64,000 nt of DNA from Thiobacter sp. AK1 (GTDB lineage: Bacteria; Pseudomonadota; Gammaproteobacteria; Burkholderiales; Thiobacteraceae): contig NZ_JBAJEX010000003.1 in assembly GCF_039822265.1 (NCBI RefSeq), positions 205,857-269,856 on the forward strand, in the 5' to 3' direction. The position numbers and the translations under genes are program-made. The notes below the pieces were generated by a model that was not told where the DNA came from, made no database searches, and saw nothing but the letters and a program-made list of their open reading frames with translations. Position 1 is the stretch's first letter, and every line of letters starts with the position of its first letter. Positions 1 to 12,535 of the stretch are shown piece by piece.

Positions 1-619
1 ACACCTCATCGCCGAAACGCTCGCGCAGCTTCTCATGGATCTCGAAAGCCAGCTTGCGCCGCGCGTCGAAGCGCGTCAGGACGATGCGCTTTTCGATGCG
101 CCGCCCCAAGGGACCTTCCAGCGCACGCAGGGCAAGATCCAGCTTGCGCACCCCCTGGAAGGACAGGAAATCTGCCGACACCGGTACCAGCACCCGGTCC
201 GCGGCGAGGATGGCATTCAGGGACAGCACACCCAGCATGGGACAGCAGTCGATCAGAATGGGCACGCCCTCGCGCGCGAGCTCCTCCTCGAGTCCCGCTT
301 TGAGTCGGCGCGCGGCGCTGGCGCTACGCCCATTAAGCGCCTCGATCTTGGATAGCTCCATGTGGGCGGGAATGATGCGCACGCCGTTGGGTAGCTCGCG
401 GGTGAGCTGGGCCAGCACTTTTTCCTCGCGGAAGAAAGCCGCAACAGAATCGGCACCAGTGATCTGGGCAAGCCCCACGGACAGGGTGAGATGAGCTTGG
501 GGGTCGAGATCGATGGCGATGGGGTCCTTGCCCATGCGCGCGAGGGCGGCTGCGACATTGAGGGTGGTCGTGGTCTTGCCCACGCCCCCCTTCTGGTTGA
601 ATACGGCGATGACCGCCAA
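1..619 (-). CDS. ParA/Soj-family ATPase, partial (C-terminus beyond window)
   Basis: P-loop ATPase of the ParA/MinD type, likely acting in chromosome or cargo partitioning. The minus-strand reading begins AVIAVFNQKGGVGKTTTTLN, which contains the deviant Walker A motif KGGVGKTT, followed by IAIDLDPQAHLTLSVG (switch region) and PILIDCCPMLGVLSLNAIL (Walker B region). The frame has no ATG or GTG before the motif. A TTG at 617-619 lies just after a GGAGGGG ribosome site, so I take TTG as the start. About 206 codons are present and the C-terminus lies left of the window. No parB is adjacent, and its neighbour is an H-NS-like gene, so this may be an orphan ParA rather than the parA that often lies upstream of atpI. 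Confidence 0.85.
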   Translation of the reverse strand, partial: MAVIAVFNQKGGVGKTTTTLNVAAALARMGKDPIAIDLDPQAHLTLSVGLAQITGADSVAAFFREEKVLAQLTRELPNGVRIIPAHMELSKIEALNGRSASAARRLKAGLEEELAREGVPILIDCCPMLGVLSLNAILAADRVLVPVSADFLSFQGVRKLDLALRALEGPLGRRIEKRIVLTRFDARRKLAFEIHEKLRERFGDEV

Positions 620-841
620 GAATCCCCTCCTGCGCCGAACCCTCTAGCAAGCGTGGCAACAGCAGTTTACAGGCTGCGGCCGCGGAAGCGGGCTTCCAGT
701 CTGACCGCCCCTGCTCTCGCCCGCGCAGTAGAGCAAGTCCAGGGCCGTTTTCCGGGCCGCCCTTGCGCGGGGTCCACGGAAGGTGCCACGCACCGACCGA
801 ATACGCACTTTATCGCCACGAGCCACGGCTGCGGGTGGCGC
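620..841. other. Spacer between H-NS-like gene and parA-like gene
   Basis: About 220 bases without a convincing gene. A 60-codon minus-strand frame (644-826) starts well but ends in a low-complexity Cys/Pro tail with no recognisable domain, so I do not call it. The GGAGGGG ribosome site for the parA-like gene lies at the left edge. Confidence 0.5.
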
Positions 842-1177
842 TCAGAGCTTGAGGGCGTCCAGAGACTTTCCGGCAGCAAGCCAGGCCTGCACCCACTGCG
901 GCTTGCGGCCGCGCCCACTCCAGGTTTGCTGGGGATTGTCCGGGTTGCGGTATTTCGCCGGGCCCTTGGTGCGCACAGGCGCCCGACGCCGCACGGGCTT
1001 GGCGCGGCCACGCCGGGTGCCCAAGAGCTCCTCCAGTTCAAACCCCCTTGCCGCTGCGATGGCGGCCAGTTCCTTGAGCGCCTTTTTCTTCTCGGCGGTG
1101 GCACGGCGTGCGATTTCCTTCTCCACACGACCCTTGAGCGATTTGAGCTCTTTCAGCGAAAGCGTCTTGAGATTCAT
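842..1177 (-). CDS. H-NS family nucleoid-associated protein
   Basis: Short DNA-binding protein of about 111 residues that would bind AT-rich DNA and silence genes. The N-terminal half is a charged helical oligomerisation region (LKTLSLKELKSLKGRVEKEI). The C-terminal half carries the H-NS/BpH3-type DNA-binding motif, KYRNPDNPQQTWSGRGRKP, followed by a WVQAWLAAGKSLDAL tail typical of betaproteobacterial members. I place the start at the ATG at 1177, directly after a GGAG ribosome site, rather than at the upstream in-frame ATG at 1216. It lies downstream of glmS in the same orientation with a hairpin between them. Confidence 0.88.
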   Translation of the reverse strand: MNLKTLSLKELKSLKGRVEKEIARRATAEKKKALKELAAIAAARGFELEELLGTRRGRAKPVRRRAPVRTKGPAKYRNPDNPQQTWSGRGRKPQWVQAWLAAGKSLDALKL

Positions 1178-1232
1178 TTTTCTCCTTTGCAGGATGGGGT
1201 CAGTGTTCTCGTTCATCTCGATGCCGCGGAGC

Positions 1233-1247
1233 GCCCCGCAGCGGGGC
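1233..1247 (-). terminator. GC-rich hairpin between glmS and the H-NS-like gene
   Basis: Perfect 6-bp stem GCCCCG/CGGGGC with a 3-nt loop, just after the glmS stop codon on the minus strand. There is no T-tract, so it may only attenuate transcription or shape the mRNA end. Confidence 0.35.
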
Positions 1248-1285
1248 CATTGTACTCCTCAGAACGCGTGGCGCGACAGCCGTGC

Positions 1286-3112
1286 TCATTCCACGGTGAC
1301 GGATTTCGCCAGGTTGCGTGGCTTGTCCACGTCGGTGCCTTTCTGCAGAGCGGCGTGGTAAGCGAGCAGTTGCACCGGAATGGCATGCACCACCGGGGAG
1401 AGCATGCCGGCATGACGCGGCGTGCGGATCACGTGCACCCCCTCGGACTCGGTGAAATGGCTGTCCAGATCGGCGAACACATAAAGCTCGCCGCCGCGGG
1501 CACGGACCTCCTGCATGTTGGACTTGAGCTTCTCCAGCAGGGCATCGTTGGGGGCGATCACCACGACTGGCATGTCAGCGTCTACCAGCGCTAATGGGCC
1601 ATGCTTGAGCTCGCCCGCAGGGTAGGCCTCGGCGTGGATGTAGGAGATTTCTTTGAGCTTGAGGGCGCCTTCGAGGGCGATGGGATAGTGCAACCCGCGA
1701 CCAAGGAACAGCGCATGTTGCTTGCTGGCGAAGCGCTCCGCCCAGACTTGGATCTGCGGCTCCAGGTTGAGGGCGTGCTGGACGCTGCCTGGCAACTGGC
1801 GCAGCGCTTCCAGGTAAGCGGCCTCCTGCTCGGCCGACAGGCGACCATTTAGTTTGGCCAATGTTGCGGTGAGCACGAACAGGGCGATGAGTTGCGTAGT
1901 GAACGCCTTGGTGGAGGCCACACCGATCTCCGCCCCGGCGCGAGTGTAAAACACCAGCCGGGACGCACGGGGTATGGCGCTTTCCTGGACGTTGCAGATG
2001 GAAAGGGTGAGTTCCTGGCCCAGGGATTTGGCGTATTTCAAGGCCTCCAGCGTGTCCAGTGTCTCGCCGGACTGGGAGATGGTCACAACCAACTGGTCGG
2101 GCCGCGCCACCACGGGGCGATAGCGGTATTCGCTGGCGATGTCCACCGCACACGGCAGGCCGGCGATGGCCTCCAGCCAGTAACGCGCCACCAAGCCCGC
2201 GTAGAAACTGGTGCCGCAGGCCAAGACCTGTACGCTTCTCGCCTGCGACAGCAAAGCCGCCGCGGGCACACCGTACAGCTCGGGCACGAAGCCGTGCTGA
2301 AGCACCGGCTCGATGGTATCGGCCAGCGCCTGCGGCTGCTCGTGGATCTCCTTCTGCATGAAGTGGCTGTAGGGCCCAAGCTCCAGAGAAGCGAGCGAGA
2401 CGTCGCTCAAGTGGATGCGTGGCTTTACCAGGCGGCCGGCGCGATCATGGACTTCCACCCCGTCGCGACGCACGATGGCCACATCCCCCTCCTCCAGGTA
2501 GATCACCCGCCGCGTGCTGGCTAGCACGGCAGAAACATCAGAGGCAATGAAGTTCTCGCCATCGCCCAGGCCGATTAAGAGCGGGCAGCCCATGCGCGCC
2601 ACCACCATTTCATCCGGCTCGTCCAAGGCCACCACGGCAATGGCATAGGCCCCGACCAGCTCTTCCACAGCGGCGCGGACTGCAGCGTAGAGATCGTGCT
2701 GCCGCTGATAGTGGTAGTGCACCAGATGGGCGATGACTTCGGTGTCGGTCTGGGATTCGAATTCGTAGCCGAGCAGGCGCAACGCTTCGCGCTTGGCTTC
2801 GTGATTTTCGATGATGCCGTTGTGCACCACCGCGATCAGATCGCGCGAGACGTGGGGATGGGCATTCGGCTCGGTGACACCCCCGTGGGTAGCCCAGCGG
2901 GTGTGGCCGATGCCGATTTCGCCGGCGAGCTTCAGCTCCCGCGCGGCGGCTTCCAGTTCTGCCACGCGCCCCACGCGGCGCACGCGGCGGATGCCGCCGT
3001 CGATGACAGCCACACCGGCAGAGTCGTAGCCCCGATATTCCAAACGGCGCAGGCCATCGATGAGCAGGGGAACGACGTTGCGCCGGGCAATGGCCCCTAC
3101 GATGCCGCACAT
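1286..3112 (-). CDS. glmS: Glutamine--fructose-6-phosphate aminotransferase (isomerizing)
   Basis: Makes glucosamine-6-phosphate from fructose-6-phosphate and glutamine, the first step of UDP-GlcNAc synthesis for peptidoglycan and LPS. The protein has 608 residues, the usual length. It begins [11 protein letters not shown], so Cys2 is the N-terminal nucleophile of the class II glutaminase domain. HTRWATHG and NGIIEN glutaminase motifs follow. Two SIS domains come next ([39 protein letters not shown]), and the protein ends in the conserved [12 protein letters not shown]. It lies 43 bases downstream of glmU in the same direction, so the two steps of the pathway are probably co-transcribed. I see no glmS ribozyme in the short leader. 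Confidence 0.98.
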   Translation of the reverse strand: MCGIVGAIARRNVVPLLIDGLRRLEYRGYDSAGVAVIDGGIRRVRRVGRVAELEAAARELKLAGEIGIGHTRWATHGGVTEPNAHPHVSRDLIAVVHNGIIENHEAKREALRLLGYEFESQTDTEVIAHLVHYHYQRQHDLYAAVRAAVEELVGAYAIAVVALDEPDEMVVARMGCPLLIGLGDGENFIASDVSAVLASTRRVIYLEEGDVAIVRRDGVEVHDRAGRLVKPRIHLSDVSLASLELGPYSHFMQKEIHEQPQALADTIEPVLQHGFVPELYGVPAAALLSQARSVQVLACGTSFYAGLVARYWLEAIAGLPCAVDIASEYRYRPVVARPDQLVVTISQSGETLDTLEALKYAKSLGQELTLSICNVQESAIPRASRLVFYTRAGAEIGVASTKAFTTQLIALFVLTATLAKLNGRLSAEQEAAYLEALRQLPGSVQHALNLEPQIQVWAERFASKQHALFLGRGLHYPIALEGALKLKEISYIHAEAYPAGELKHGPLALVDADMPVVVIAPNDALLEKLKSNMQEVRARGGELYVFADLDSHFTESEGVHVIRTPRHAGMLSPVVHAIPVQLLAYHAALQKGTDVDKPRNLAKSVTVE

Positions 3113-3155
3113 GGAGGGTCTCCCTCGGGGCCCGATGAGCGCCCCGTCTGTCGCT

Positions 3156-4526
3156 TCATTTCTTCTTCACCGGCCGCTGCCAGCCATCGACGGTGGTCTG
3201 TCTCACGCGCGACAAGGTGAGCTTGCCCGCGGGGGCATCGCGCGTGAGCGTGGTGCCAGCGCCTAGGGTCGCGCCCGCGCCCACGGTCACTGGCGCCACA
3301 AGTTGGCTATCGGAACCGATGAAGGCATCATCTTCGATCACAGTGCGATGCTTGTTGGCGCCATCGTAATTGCATGTGATGGTGCCGGCACCAATGTTCA
3401 CCCGCCGGCCTACGCTCGCATCGCCCACGTAGCTTAAGTGGTTCACCTTGCTGCCCTCGCCGATCTCGCTGGCTTTGATTTCCACGAAATTGCCGACGTG
3501 GACGTGGTTAGCGAGACTCGTGCCAGGGCGGATGCGGGCGAAGGGGCCAATTCGGCACGCAGGGCCGAGCTGGGCGCCGTCGATGTGGCTAAAAGCCTGA
3601 ATTTGCGTGTCTTCGGCGACGAGCACGTCTTTTAGCACGCAATGGGGACCCACCTGCACGCGGTCACCCAGGTGCACGCGGCCTTCGAACACGCAGTTGA
3701 CATCGATGACGACATCCCGACCGCAGGTGAGCTCACCGCGGACGTCGATGCGGTCCACGTCGAGGATGTGGGTGCCCGCACCCGCCAGGGCCCGCGCCAG
3801 ATTGCGCTGGTAGATGCGCTCCAGTTGCCCGAGCTGCAGCTTGCTATTGATGCCCAGCACCTCCCATTCGTGATGGGGATGCACGGTCTCGATGGGCAGA
3901 CCTTCGGCCACCGCCATGGCGACGATGTCCGTAAGATAGTACTCACGCTGGGCATTGGCGTTGGACAGGCGGCCAAGCCAGTCGCCTAGTCGGACCGTGG
4001 GGGCGGCCAGGATGCCGGTGTTGATCTCGGTAATAGCCTTCTCGCGGGGGCTGGCGTCCTTCTGTTCGACGATGCGCAGCACCCGACCGTCGCCATCGCG
4101 CACGATGCGGCCATAGCCGGTGGGATCCTGGAAATGGGCGGTAAGCAGCGCCAGCCGCTCGGGCCCGGCGCGCTCCAGCAGCCGCCTCAAGGTCGTATCC
4201 GGGGTCAGCGGCACATCGCCATAGAGCACCAGCGTGATGCCTTCTTGCACCAGATGGGGCAGGGCCTGGGCCACGGCATGCCCAGTGCCCAGCTGCTCCG
4301 CTTGGCGTACCCAATGAATGTCCGAAGCGGGGAGGGCGGCCGGCACGGCCTCGCCGCCGTAGCCATAGACCACGCACAGGCGTGCAGGCGCCAGGCGGCG
4401 CGCGGTGTCCAGCACATGCTGAAGCAAGGGGCGGCCCGCCAGCGGGTGCAGTACCTTTGGGCGGTCGGAATACATGCGCGTGCCCTTGCCTGCGGCGAGC
4501 ACGACGACGTTGACGGGAAAGCTCAT
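3156..4526 (-). CDS. glmU: Bifunctional UDP-N-acetylglucosamine pyrophosphorylase / glucosamine-1-phosphate N-acetyltransferase
   Basis: Catalyses the last two steps to UDP-GlcNAc in the cytoplasm. The N-terminal uridylyltransferase domain has the nucleotide-binding loop [20 protein letters not shown] and a GDVPLTPD metal site. The C-terminal half is a left-handed beta-helix acetyltransferase with hexapeptide repeats and the [17 protein letters not shown] segment. The length of about 456 residues is normal. The ATG at 4526 ([13 protein letters not shown]) is taken as start. It follows atpC and precedes glmS, an arrangement common in proteobacteria. A terminator-like hairpin separates it from atpC, so it may also have its own promoter. 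Confidence 0.98.
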   Translation of the reverse strand: MSFPVNVVVLAAGKGTRMYSDRPKVLHPLAGRPLLQHVLDTARRLAPARLCVVYGYGGEAVPAALPASDIHWVRQAEQLGTGHAVAQALPHLVQEGITLVLYGDVPLTPDTTLRRLLERAGPERLALLTAHFQDPTGYGRIVRDGDGRVLRIVEQKDASPREKAITEINTGILAAPTVRLGDWLGRLSNANAQREYYLTDIVAMAVAEGLPIETVHPHHEWEVLGINSKLQLGQLERIYQRNLARALAGAGTHILDVDRIDVRGELTCGRDVVIDVNCVFEGRVHLGDRVQVGPHCVLKDVLVAEDTQIQAFSHIDGAQLGPACRIGPFARIRPGTSLANHVHVGNFVEIKASEIGEGSKVNHLSYVGDASVGRRVNIGAGTITCNYDGANKHRTVIEDDAFIGSDSQLVAPVTVGAGATLGAGTTLTRDAPAGKLTLSRVRQTTVDGWQRPVKKK

Positions 4527-4593
4527 CAAAGCGGCCAGAAAAGGAACCAGGCCGATTATAAACGCTGGCTTGCGGACGCAAGACGCGGAACGT

Positions 4594-4615
4594 AAAAAAG
4601 GCGGGCAAAGCCGCC
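4594..4615 (-). terminator. Rho-independent terminator after atpC
   Basis: Read on the minus strand, a GGCGG/CCGCC stem is followed by a run of six T. It sits 20 bases past the atpC stop codon, so it should end most atp transcripts before glmU. Confidence 0.75.
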
Positions 4616-4635
4616 CTGATGCAGCGAGGGAAGCG

Positions 4636-5058
4636 CTATTTGATCTTGCGCAACCGCTGGATGGCCGCCAGTTGCGCCACGGCCTCGGCCAACTCGGCCT
4701 GGGCCTTGGCGATCTCCATGGCCCCGGTACGGTTCTTCATGGCTTCCTCCGCAGCGCGCTTGGCTTCCAGGGCCTTGGCTTCGTCCAGATCTTTGCCGCG
4801 CACGGCGCTGTCCGAGAGCACCGTCACCACGTCGGGCTGCACTTCCAGGAGGCCGCCGTTGACCCAAATCAGCTCTTCCTCTTCCCTATCCGGCACCTTC
4901 ACCCGCACCGAACCGGGCTTGAGCCGGGTGACTAGGGGCGCGTGGCGAGGATAGACGCCCAGCTCGCCCGCTTCTCCGGGGAGAATCACGAACTCGGCCG
5001 GACCAGAGTAGAGCAGCTGCTCCGCGCTCACCACATCCACATGTATCGTCATTGCCAT
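4636..5058 (-). CDS. atpC: F1Fo ATP synthase epsilon subunit
   Basis: Central-stalk subunit that couples and inhibits F1. The 140-residue protein begins [19 protein letters not shown]. It has the N-terminal beta-sandwich ([16 protein letters not shown]) and a C-terminal two-helix region rich in Ala, Glu and Lys that ends IQRLRKIK. It is the last gene of the atp operon, downstream of atpD in the same direction. Confidence 0.97.
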   Translation of the reverse strand: MAMTIHVDVVSAEQLLYSGPAEFVILPGEAGELGVYPRHAPLVTRLKPGSVRVKVPDREEEELIWVNGGLLEVQPDVVTVLSDSAVRGKDLDEAKALEAKRAAEEAMKNRTGAMEIAKAQAELAEAVAQLAAIQRLRKIK

Positions 5059-5133
5059 ACCTTTGTCTTCCCGTCGGGTCTTACCGTGTGGGGCGCAGGC
5101 GGCAAGGCGCCAGCGGCGACGCCGCCTTGCGCC

Positions 5134-6522
<1,389 letters not shown>

Positions 6523-6614
6523 CTAGATAGTCAGATTCAAAATCTTTCGTCTTGCAAAGCCCCGGCGGTGAGCAGAGCGCACGTGGCGGTTTGCGTGTTC
6601 CATCGCCTGTGGCG

Positions 6615-7511
6615 TCACACCGCCGATGCGCCGCCGACGATCTCCGAGAGTTCCTTGGTGATGGCCGCCTGGCGCGTCTTGTTGTACACCAGGGTGAGTT
6701 CGTCGATCAGGTTGCCGGCATTGTCGCTGGCGGCCTTCATCGCCACCATGCGCGCGCTTTGCTCGGAGGCCATGTGTTCCGCCACCGCCTGATAGACGGT
6801 GTATTCCACGTAGCGCTTGAGCAGGGTGTCGATCACCACTTTGGCTTCGGGCTCGTAGATATAATCCCAGTGGTGCTCGAAGATGCCGCGATCCTCGCCG
6901 CCCTCGATGCGCGACAGCTGGTCCGGCTGATCGACGATGGGAGCGAGCTGAAGCAGCACCGGCTCCTGCTTCATGGTATTGACGAAGACCGTGGAGCAGA
7001 GGTGGATTTCATCGATCTCACCCGCCATGTACTTGTCCAGCATCACCGTCACCGGCGGCAGGAGCTTGTCCATGTGGGGCGTATCGCCCATATGGGTGAG
7101 ATAGGACACCACATTGGCATTCATGCGCTGCATGAAGCCGAAGCCCTTGTTGCCGATGGCGCATACCTGCACCCGCTTACCCTGGCCGTCCCATTCGCGC
7201 ATCTTCGCCAGCGCGACCCGCAGCACGTTGGTGTTGAGGCCGCCGCACAGGCCCTTGTCCGAGGTGACCACGATCAAGCCCACTGCCTTCACCTGTTCCC
7301 GCTTTTGCAGCAAGGGATGGCGATACTCGGTGCGGGCATAGCTCATGCGCCGCATCACGGCGCGGATTTTGGCACCGTAGGGGCGCGCGGCGCGCATGCG
7401 TTCTTGCGCCTTGCGCATCTTGGAGGCGGCCACCATTTCCATGGCCTTGGTGATCTTGCGCGTGTTCTTGACGCTGTTGATCTTGGCACGAATCTCGCGG
7501 CTGCTAGCCAT
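6615..7511 (-). CDS. atpG: F1Fo ATP synthase gamma subunit
   Basis: Rotor shaft of F1, 298 residues. The N-terminal helix [20 protein letters not shown] and the C-terminal helix ([18 protein letters not shown]) that form the coiled coil in the alpha3beta3 barrel are both present. An extended insert near residues 195-215 ([20 protein letters not shown]) is typical of proteobacterial gamma subunits. It lies between atpA and atpD. Confidence 0.98.
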   Translation of the reverse strand: MASSREIRAKINSVKNTRKITKAMEMVAASKMRKAQERMRAARPYGAKIRAVMRRMSYARTEYRHPLLQKREQVKAVGLIVVTSDKGLCGGLNTNVLRVALAKMREWDGQGKRVQVCAIGNKGFGFMQRMNANVVSYLTHMGDTPHMDKLLPPVTVMLDKYMAGEIDEIHLCSTVFVNTMKQEPVLLQLAPIVDQPDQLSRIEGGEDRGIFEHHWDYIYEPEAKVVIDTLLKRYVEYTVYQAVAEHMASEQSARMVAMKAASDNAGNLIDELTLVYNKTRQAAITKELSEIVGGASAV

Positions 7512-7557
7512 TGTGTTTCCTCAAGCAGTGAAGGCAGGCAAGGCCTGGCATGCGTCC

Positions 7558-9099
7558 TCAGTAGGTGCCCGTCTTCTTGAAGTCCTCGACCGCAGCGGCG
7601 AGGTCCTTCTCGGTAGCCTCGTCGAGATCGTTGGTGGCGGAGATCTTCTCGAGGATGTGCGGATACTTGCTCTTGATGTGCGCCTGCAGCGCCGCCTCGA
7701 AGGCCAGCACTTTCTTCACGTCCACGTCATCGAGATAACCGCGGTTGACGGCGAACAGCGAAACCGCCATCTGCGCCACGCTCATCGGGCTGAACTGGGG
7801 CTGCTTCATGAGTTCGGTCACGCGCTTGCCACGCTCGAGCTGCTTGCGGGTGGCCTCATCCAGGTCGGAAGCAAACTGAGCGAAGGCCGCCAGCTCGCGA
7901 TACTGGGCGAGCGCCAGACGCACGCCACCCCCTAGCTTCTTGATCACCTTGGTCTGGGCGGCACCCCCCACACGGGACACCGAGATACCGGCATTCATGG
8001 CGGGACGGATGCCGGCATTAAACAGGTCGGTCTCCAGGAAGATCTGGCCATCAGTGATGGAAATCACGTTGGTGGGGACGAAGGCGGTCACATCGCCGGC
8101 CTGCGTCTCGATGATGGGCAGGGCGGTGAGGGAGCCGGTGCGGCCCTTCACCTCGCCGTTGGTGAATTTCTCGACGTACTCCTCGTTTACCCGCGCGGCA
8201 CGCTCCAGCAGCCGGCTGTGCAGGTAGAAGACGTCGCCGGGATAGGCCTCGCGACCTGGCGGACGACGCAGCAGCAGTGAGATCTGACGATAGGCCCAGG
8301 CCTGTTTGGTGAGGTCGTCATAGACGATTAGCGCGTCCTGGCCACGGTCGCGGAAATACTCGCCCATGGCACAACCGGCGTAGGGGGCGATGTACTGCAT
8401 CGCCGCCGAATCGGAAGCAGAGGCGGCCACCACGATGGTGTATTCCATGGCGCCATGCTCTTCCAGCTTGCGCACCACGTTGGCAATGGTGGAGGCCTTT
8501 TGGCCAATCGCCACGTAGATGCAGGTCATGTTCTGACCTTTCTGGTTGATGATGGCGTCCACCGCCACGGCGGTCTTGCCGGTCTGGCGGTCGCCGATGA
8601 TCAGCTCCCGTTGGCCGCGCCCGATGGGCACCATGGAGTCGATGGCCTTAAGGCCCGTCTGCACCGGCTGCGAGACGGATTTGCGGGCGATCACGCCGGG
8701 GGCGATCTTTTCCACCGGCGAGGTGAGCTTGGCATGGATAGGACCCTTGCCGTCGATGGGCCGGCCCAGGGCGTCCACCACGCGACCAAGCAGTTCCGGC
8801 CCCACCGGCACTTCCAGAATACGACCGGTGCACTTGACGGTATCGCCCTCGGTGATGTGTTCGTAATCACCGAGGACCACCGCACCCACCGAATCGCGCT
8901 CCAGGTTGAGCGCAAGGCCAAAGGTGTCTCCAGGGAATTCCAGCATTTCCATGGCCATGACGTCGGACAGGCCGTGGATGCGCACGATGCCGTCGGTGAC
9001 GGACACCACCGTGCCCTGGGTACGTGTGTCCGCGCCGGTTTCCAGGCCCTGGATCTTGTTCTTGATCAGTTCGCTGATTTCAGAGGGATTGAGTTGCAT
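7558..9099 (-). CDS. atpA: F1Fo ATP synthase alpha subunit
   Basis: Non-catalytic nucleotide-binding F1 subunit, 513 residues. It starts [19 protein letters not shown], has the P-loop GDRQTGKT, the segment [20 protein letters not shown] and the signature [17 protein letters not shown]. The spacing of 8 bases after atpH supports co-translation within the operon. Confidence 0.99.
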   Translation of the reverse strand: MQLNPSEISELIKNKIQGLETGADTRTQGTVVSVTDGIVRIHGLSDVMAMEMLEFPGDTFGLALNLERDSVGAVVLGDYEHITEGDTVKCTGRILEVPVGPELLGRVVDALGRPIDGKGPIHAKLTSPVEKIAPGVIARKSVSQPVQTGLKAIDSMVPIGRGQRELIIGDRQTGKTAVAVDAIINQKGQNMTCIYVAIGQKASTIANVVRKLEEHGAMEYTIVVAASASDSAAMQYIAPYAGCAMGEYFRDRGQDALIVYDDLTKQAWAYRQISLLLRRPPGREAYPGDVFYLHSRLLERAARVNEEYVEKFTNGEVKGRTGSLTALPIIETQAGDVTAFVPTNVISITDGQIFLETDLFNAGIRPAMNAGISVSRVGGAAQTKVIKKLGGGVRLALAQYRELAAFAQFASDLDEATRKQLERGKRVTELMKQPQFSPMSVAQMAVSLFAVNRGYLDDVDVKKVLAFEAALQAHIKSKYPHILEKISATNDLDEATEKDLAAAVEDFKKTGTY

Positions 9100-9107
9100 A
9101 GCTACTC

Positions 9108-9644
9108 CTAAGATTTGAGCGCGGACGCCATTTTCGCGAGCTGGCCGGCGACGGAGCCGTCGATGACCACGTCACCCACGGTGATGCGGGCACCGCCGAT
9201 GAGGTCGGGATCCACTTGGGTACGAGCCTTGACGCGGCAAGCGAAGCGCCTCTCGAGCGCCGCCACGAGGTCCTGCACCTGTGTTTCGGTGAGGGGAAAG
9301 GCCGAGGTGATCACCGCTTCCAGCTCGTTCTCGTGCTCGCGACGCAGCGCTTCGTACAGCTCGGCGATAGTAGGCAGCAACGCTAGGCGGTCGTTGTCGC
9401 TGAGGAGCTGGATGAAGTTGCGGCCGGCATCGTTGAGCTCGGAGCCGCACACGCCCAGGAAAAGGCGCGCCAGCTCGGCGGCCGGGACATTCGGATCATG
9501 GATCAGGGCCGCCATCTGCGGGTCTTTGGCGACGGTGGCGCAAAGGCTCAGCATGCGCGACCAATCGGCAAAGGCCTGGCTTTCCCGTGCGATGCGGAAC
9601 ACCGCCTCGGCATAGGGCCGCGCGATGGTGACGAGTTCGGCCAT
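9108..9644 (-). CDS. atpH: F1Fo ATP synthase delta subunit
   Basis: Peripheral-stalk subunit that binds the top of F1. The 178-residue protein begins [19 protein letters not shown], the usual OSCP/delta N-terminus. It ends with the conserved [20 protein letters not shown] and a short helix [10 protein letters not shown]. Its start overlaps the atpF stop codon, which indicates translational coupling. Confidence 0.98.
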   Translation of the reverse strand: MAELVTIARPYAEAVFRIARESQAFADWSRMLSLCATVAKDPQMAALIHDPNVPAAELARLFLGVCGSELNDAGRNFIQLLSDNDRLALLPTIAELYEALRREHENELEAVITSAFPLTETQVQDLVAALERRFACRVKARTQVDPDLIGGARITVGDVVIDGSVAGQLAKMASALKS

Positions 9645-10114
9645 CAGAGTTCCTTCTTGAGGGCTTCGAGCAGGTCGGCGTGAGCCTTGGCGTCGATCTC
9701 ACGACGCAGGATGCGCTCGGCGCCCGCCACGGCCAGAGCGGCCACCTGTTCCCGCAGCATCTCGCGGGCACGGGTGGCTTCCTGTTCGATTTCGGCGCGC
9801 GCCGCGGCAATCATGCGGTCGCCTTCGGCCTTGGCAGCGTTCTTGGCTTCCTCGACGATCTCGATGCCGCGTTTTTCCGCCTGGGCAATGACCTCCGCCG
9901 CTTGGCTCTTGGCCTCGCGCAGCACGTCGGCGGCGCGCTTGGAGGCAAGCTCCAGCTCGTGCTTGCCGCGTTCACCGGCGGCCAGCCCGTCGGCGATGAG
10001 CTTTTTGCGCTCGGCCAGGGCAGCCATGATGGGCGGCCACACGTACTTCATGCAGAACCAGACGAACACGGCGAACGTGATCGACTGCCCAATCAAGGTG
10101 AGATTGATGTTCAT
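9644..10114 (-). CDS. atpF: F1Fo ATP synthase subunit b
   Basis: Peripheral-stalk b subunit of 156 residues. One N-terminal membrane segment ([20 protein letters not shown]) is followed by a long Ala/Glu/Lys/Arg-rich helix forming the dimeric coiled coil. It begins [10 protein letters not shown], as in many betaproteobacteria, and lies between atpE and atpH. Confidence 0.98.
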   Translation of the reverse strand: MNINLTLIGQSITFAVFVWFCMKYVWPPIMAALAERKKLIADGLAAGERGKHELELASKRAADVLREAKSQAAEVIAQAEKRGIEIVEEAKNAAKAEGDRMIAAARAEIEQEATRAREMLREQVAALAVAGAERILRREIDAKAHADLLEALKKEL

Positions 10115-10150
10115 GCGTCTACCCTTTGAGAGGGCCTGTCAAAGACAGGC

Positions 10151-10405
<255 letters not shown>

Positions 10406-10444
10406 TCAGAATCAAAGAATCAAACCAAAACCTTTGCGGGTGTC

Positions 10445-11398
<954 letters not shown>

Positions 11399-11403
11399 TC
11401 AGA

Positions 11404-11451
11404 GCTTGTGAAAAACCCGTAGCGAAGGCGACTACGGCATTTTTCACAAGC
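11404..11451. repeat. Long inverted repeat spanning the atpI stop and the atpI-atpB gap
   Basis: The outer arms GCTTGTGAAAAA and TTTTTCACAAGC pair, and an inner stem CCGTAG/CTACGG closes a 9-nt loop. The hairpin includes the atpI stop codon. It could be a dispersed palindromic element or a structure lowering expression between atpI and the rest of the operon. Confidence 0.6.
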
Positions 11452-11854
11452 CCTCAGGATCCGCGCCTCGCAGCAGGGGGGCGATGAACCACCCCAGTTG
11501 GCCCACGACGAAGCCCGCCGTCAGCGCCAGGGGTTCCAAGCCCATCCCGGCTAGCCCCAGGCCAAGCAGCAGGGCGACCAGCGCGAAGCGCTCCAGACTG
11601 GATCGGTAAGCCCCCGCGAGCGGGCGGCACGCCATTGCCGCCCCTTGCTCGCCCCGGCGCATGCGCCACATCAGCAAACCGGTGTTCGCGAGGGCGATCA
11701 GCACACCCCAAAAAGCTGCCTCGGCGGCCGCCGGCCCCTCGAGCTGCCAAGCGATTCCCGTGACGAGCACAAGCAGAACGAGCTGCAGATGCAGCACCTG
11801 CCCGGGATGCCGGATTCCGCGCTGCGCTCCCCGGATGTGCTTCATGGGCGGCAA
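11444..11854 (-). CDS. atpI: ATP synthase protein I
   Basis: Small membrane protein that heads atp operons and helps c-ring assembly. The 136 residues contain about four hydrophobic segments (for example LQLVLLVLVTGIAWQL and FALVALLLGLGLAGMGL), and its place upstream of atpB is the conserved one. A later ATG (MKHIRG) is also possible as the start. The C-terminal codons lie inside the inverted repeat at 11404-11451. Confidence 0.88.
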   Translation of the reverse strand: MPPMKHIRGAQRGIRHPGQVLHLQLVLLVLVTGIAWQLEGPAAAEAAFWGVLIALANTGLLMWRMRRGEQGAAMACRPLAGAYRSSLERFALVALLLGLGLAGMGLEPLALTAGFVVGQLGWFIAPLLRGADPEGL

Positions 11855-11871
11855 ACCGAGAAAAGGCCGCG

Positions 11872-11901
11872 ATTATAGCGACCGGGTTATAAAATCGTCA
11901 A
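11872..11901 (-). promoter_or_regulatory. Predicted sigma70 promoter of the atp operon
   Basis: On the minus strand TTGACG (11896-11901), an 18-base spacer and a perfect TATAAT (11872-11877) lie just upstream of atpI. No other strong candidate is seen between atpI and hlyD. Confidence 0.65.
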
Positions 11902-12535
11902 ATGCCTGTATTCGTCCAGTACCTTTGGCGCTCGGGCTGTTTGCGTTCGGCGAAGTTACGTTTACACGTCTGGCGTGAGCACGAGTGCTGACAGAGCTTT
12001 GCGGAGTGTCCTCGCCAGCATCACCACTTCCGCAGGCGCGTTTTTCGCTTTTTTGCCAGTTTTGCCGTTCTCCGTCTCTTGCTGGTTGCCTTAAGTGCAC
12101 GAGGCCGCTTCGTAACCTTGGGGTTTCCGGGCAGGAGATTGTTGCTCGCAACCCTGCTCCCGATTGGCGCTGCAATATGAACTGCGCCGTCCAGGTTAGC
12201 CATTATCTGGCTTTACGAAAGCGGCTGGCAGACTGCGCAATTTGACCGTCATTCCCGCGAAAGCGGGCATGCAGGGGGGTTTTGACCGGTTTGCTGGGTC
12301 GGCGCTTTCGCGGGGACGACGGATAGGTATCACGTACCTATGTAATGCAATAGGACGCGGGATGGGACGGCCCCAGGCGAAGCTGGGTTGCGCGAGACGT
12401 TCGCAGGCGAGAGTGCACCGCCGTTCGAAAAGTGGCGGCAACGCGGGGCCGCAGGGACCCGTTTCCACCTGCGTAGGCGTAGCTGACCCTCTGCCAGGAT
12501 CTCCCGCGCCAGGAAGCTTCACGGCGGGACATCTT
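11902..12535. other. Spacer between atp promoter and hlyD
   Basis: About 630 bases with no convincing gene. A 60-codon minus-strand frame at 12021-12203 ends in a Lys/Arg-rich tail but lacks a ribosome site and a recognisable family. The right half carries a REP-like repeat at 12246-12327. The parB gene often found upstream of atpI is absent. Confidence 0.6.
12246..12327. repeat. REP-like palindromic repeat
   Basis: CGTCATTCCCGCGAAAGCG is followed about 50 bases later by its near-inverse CGCTTTCGCGGGGACGAC. The CGTCATTCCCGCGAAAGCGGG core is a widespread bacterial extragenic palindrome, and its place in a gene-free spacer fits. Confidence 0.7.

Noticed and set aside
491..1594. Plus-strand frame of 367 codons over the H-NS-like and glmS genes
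   Set aside because: It runs antisense to two clearly recognised genes and has no domain similarity that I can see.
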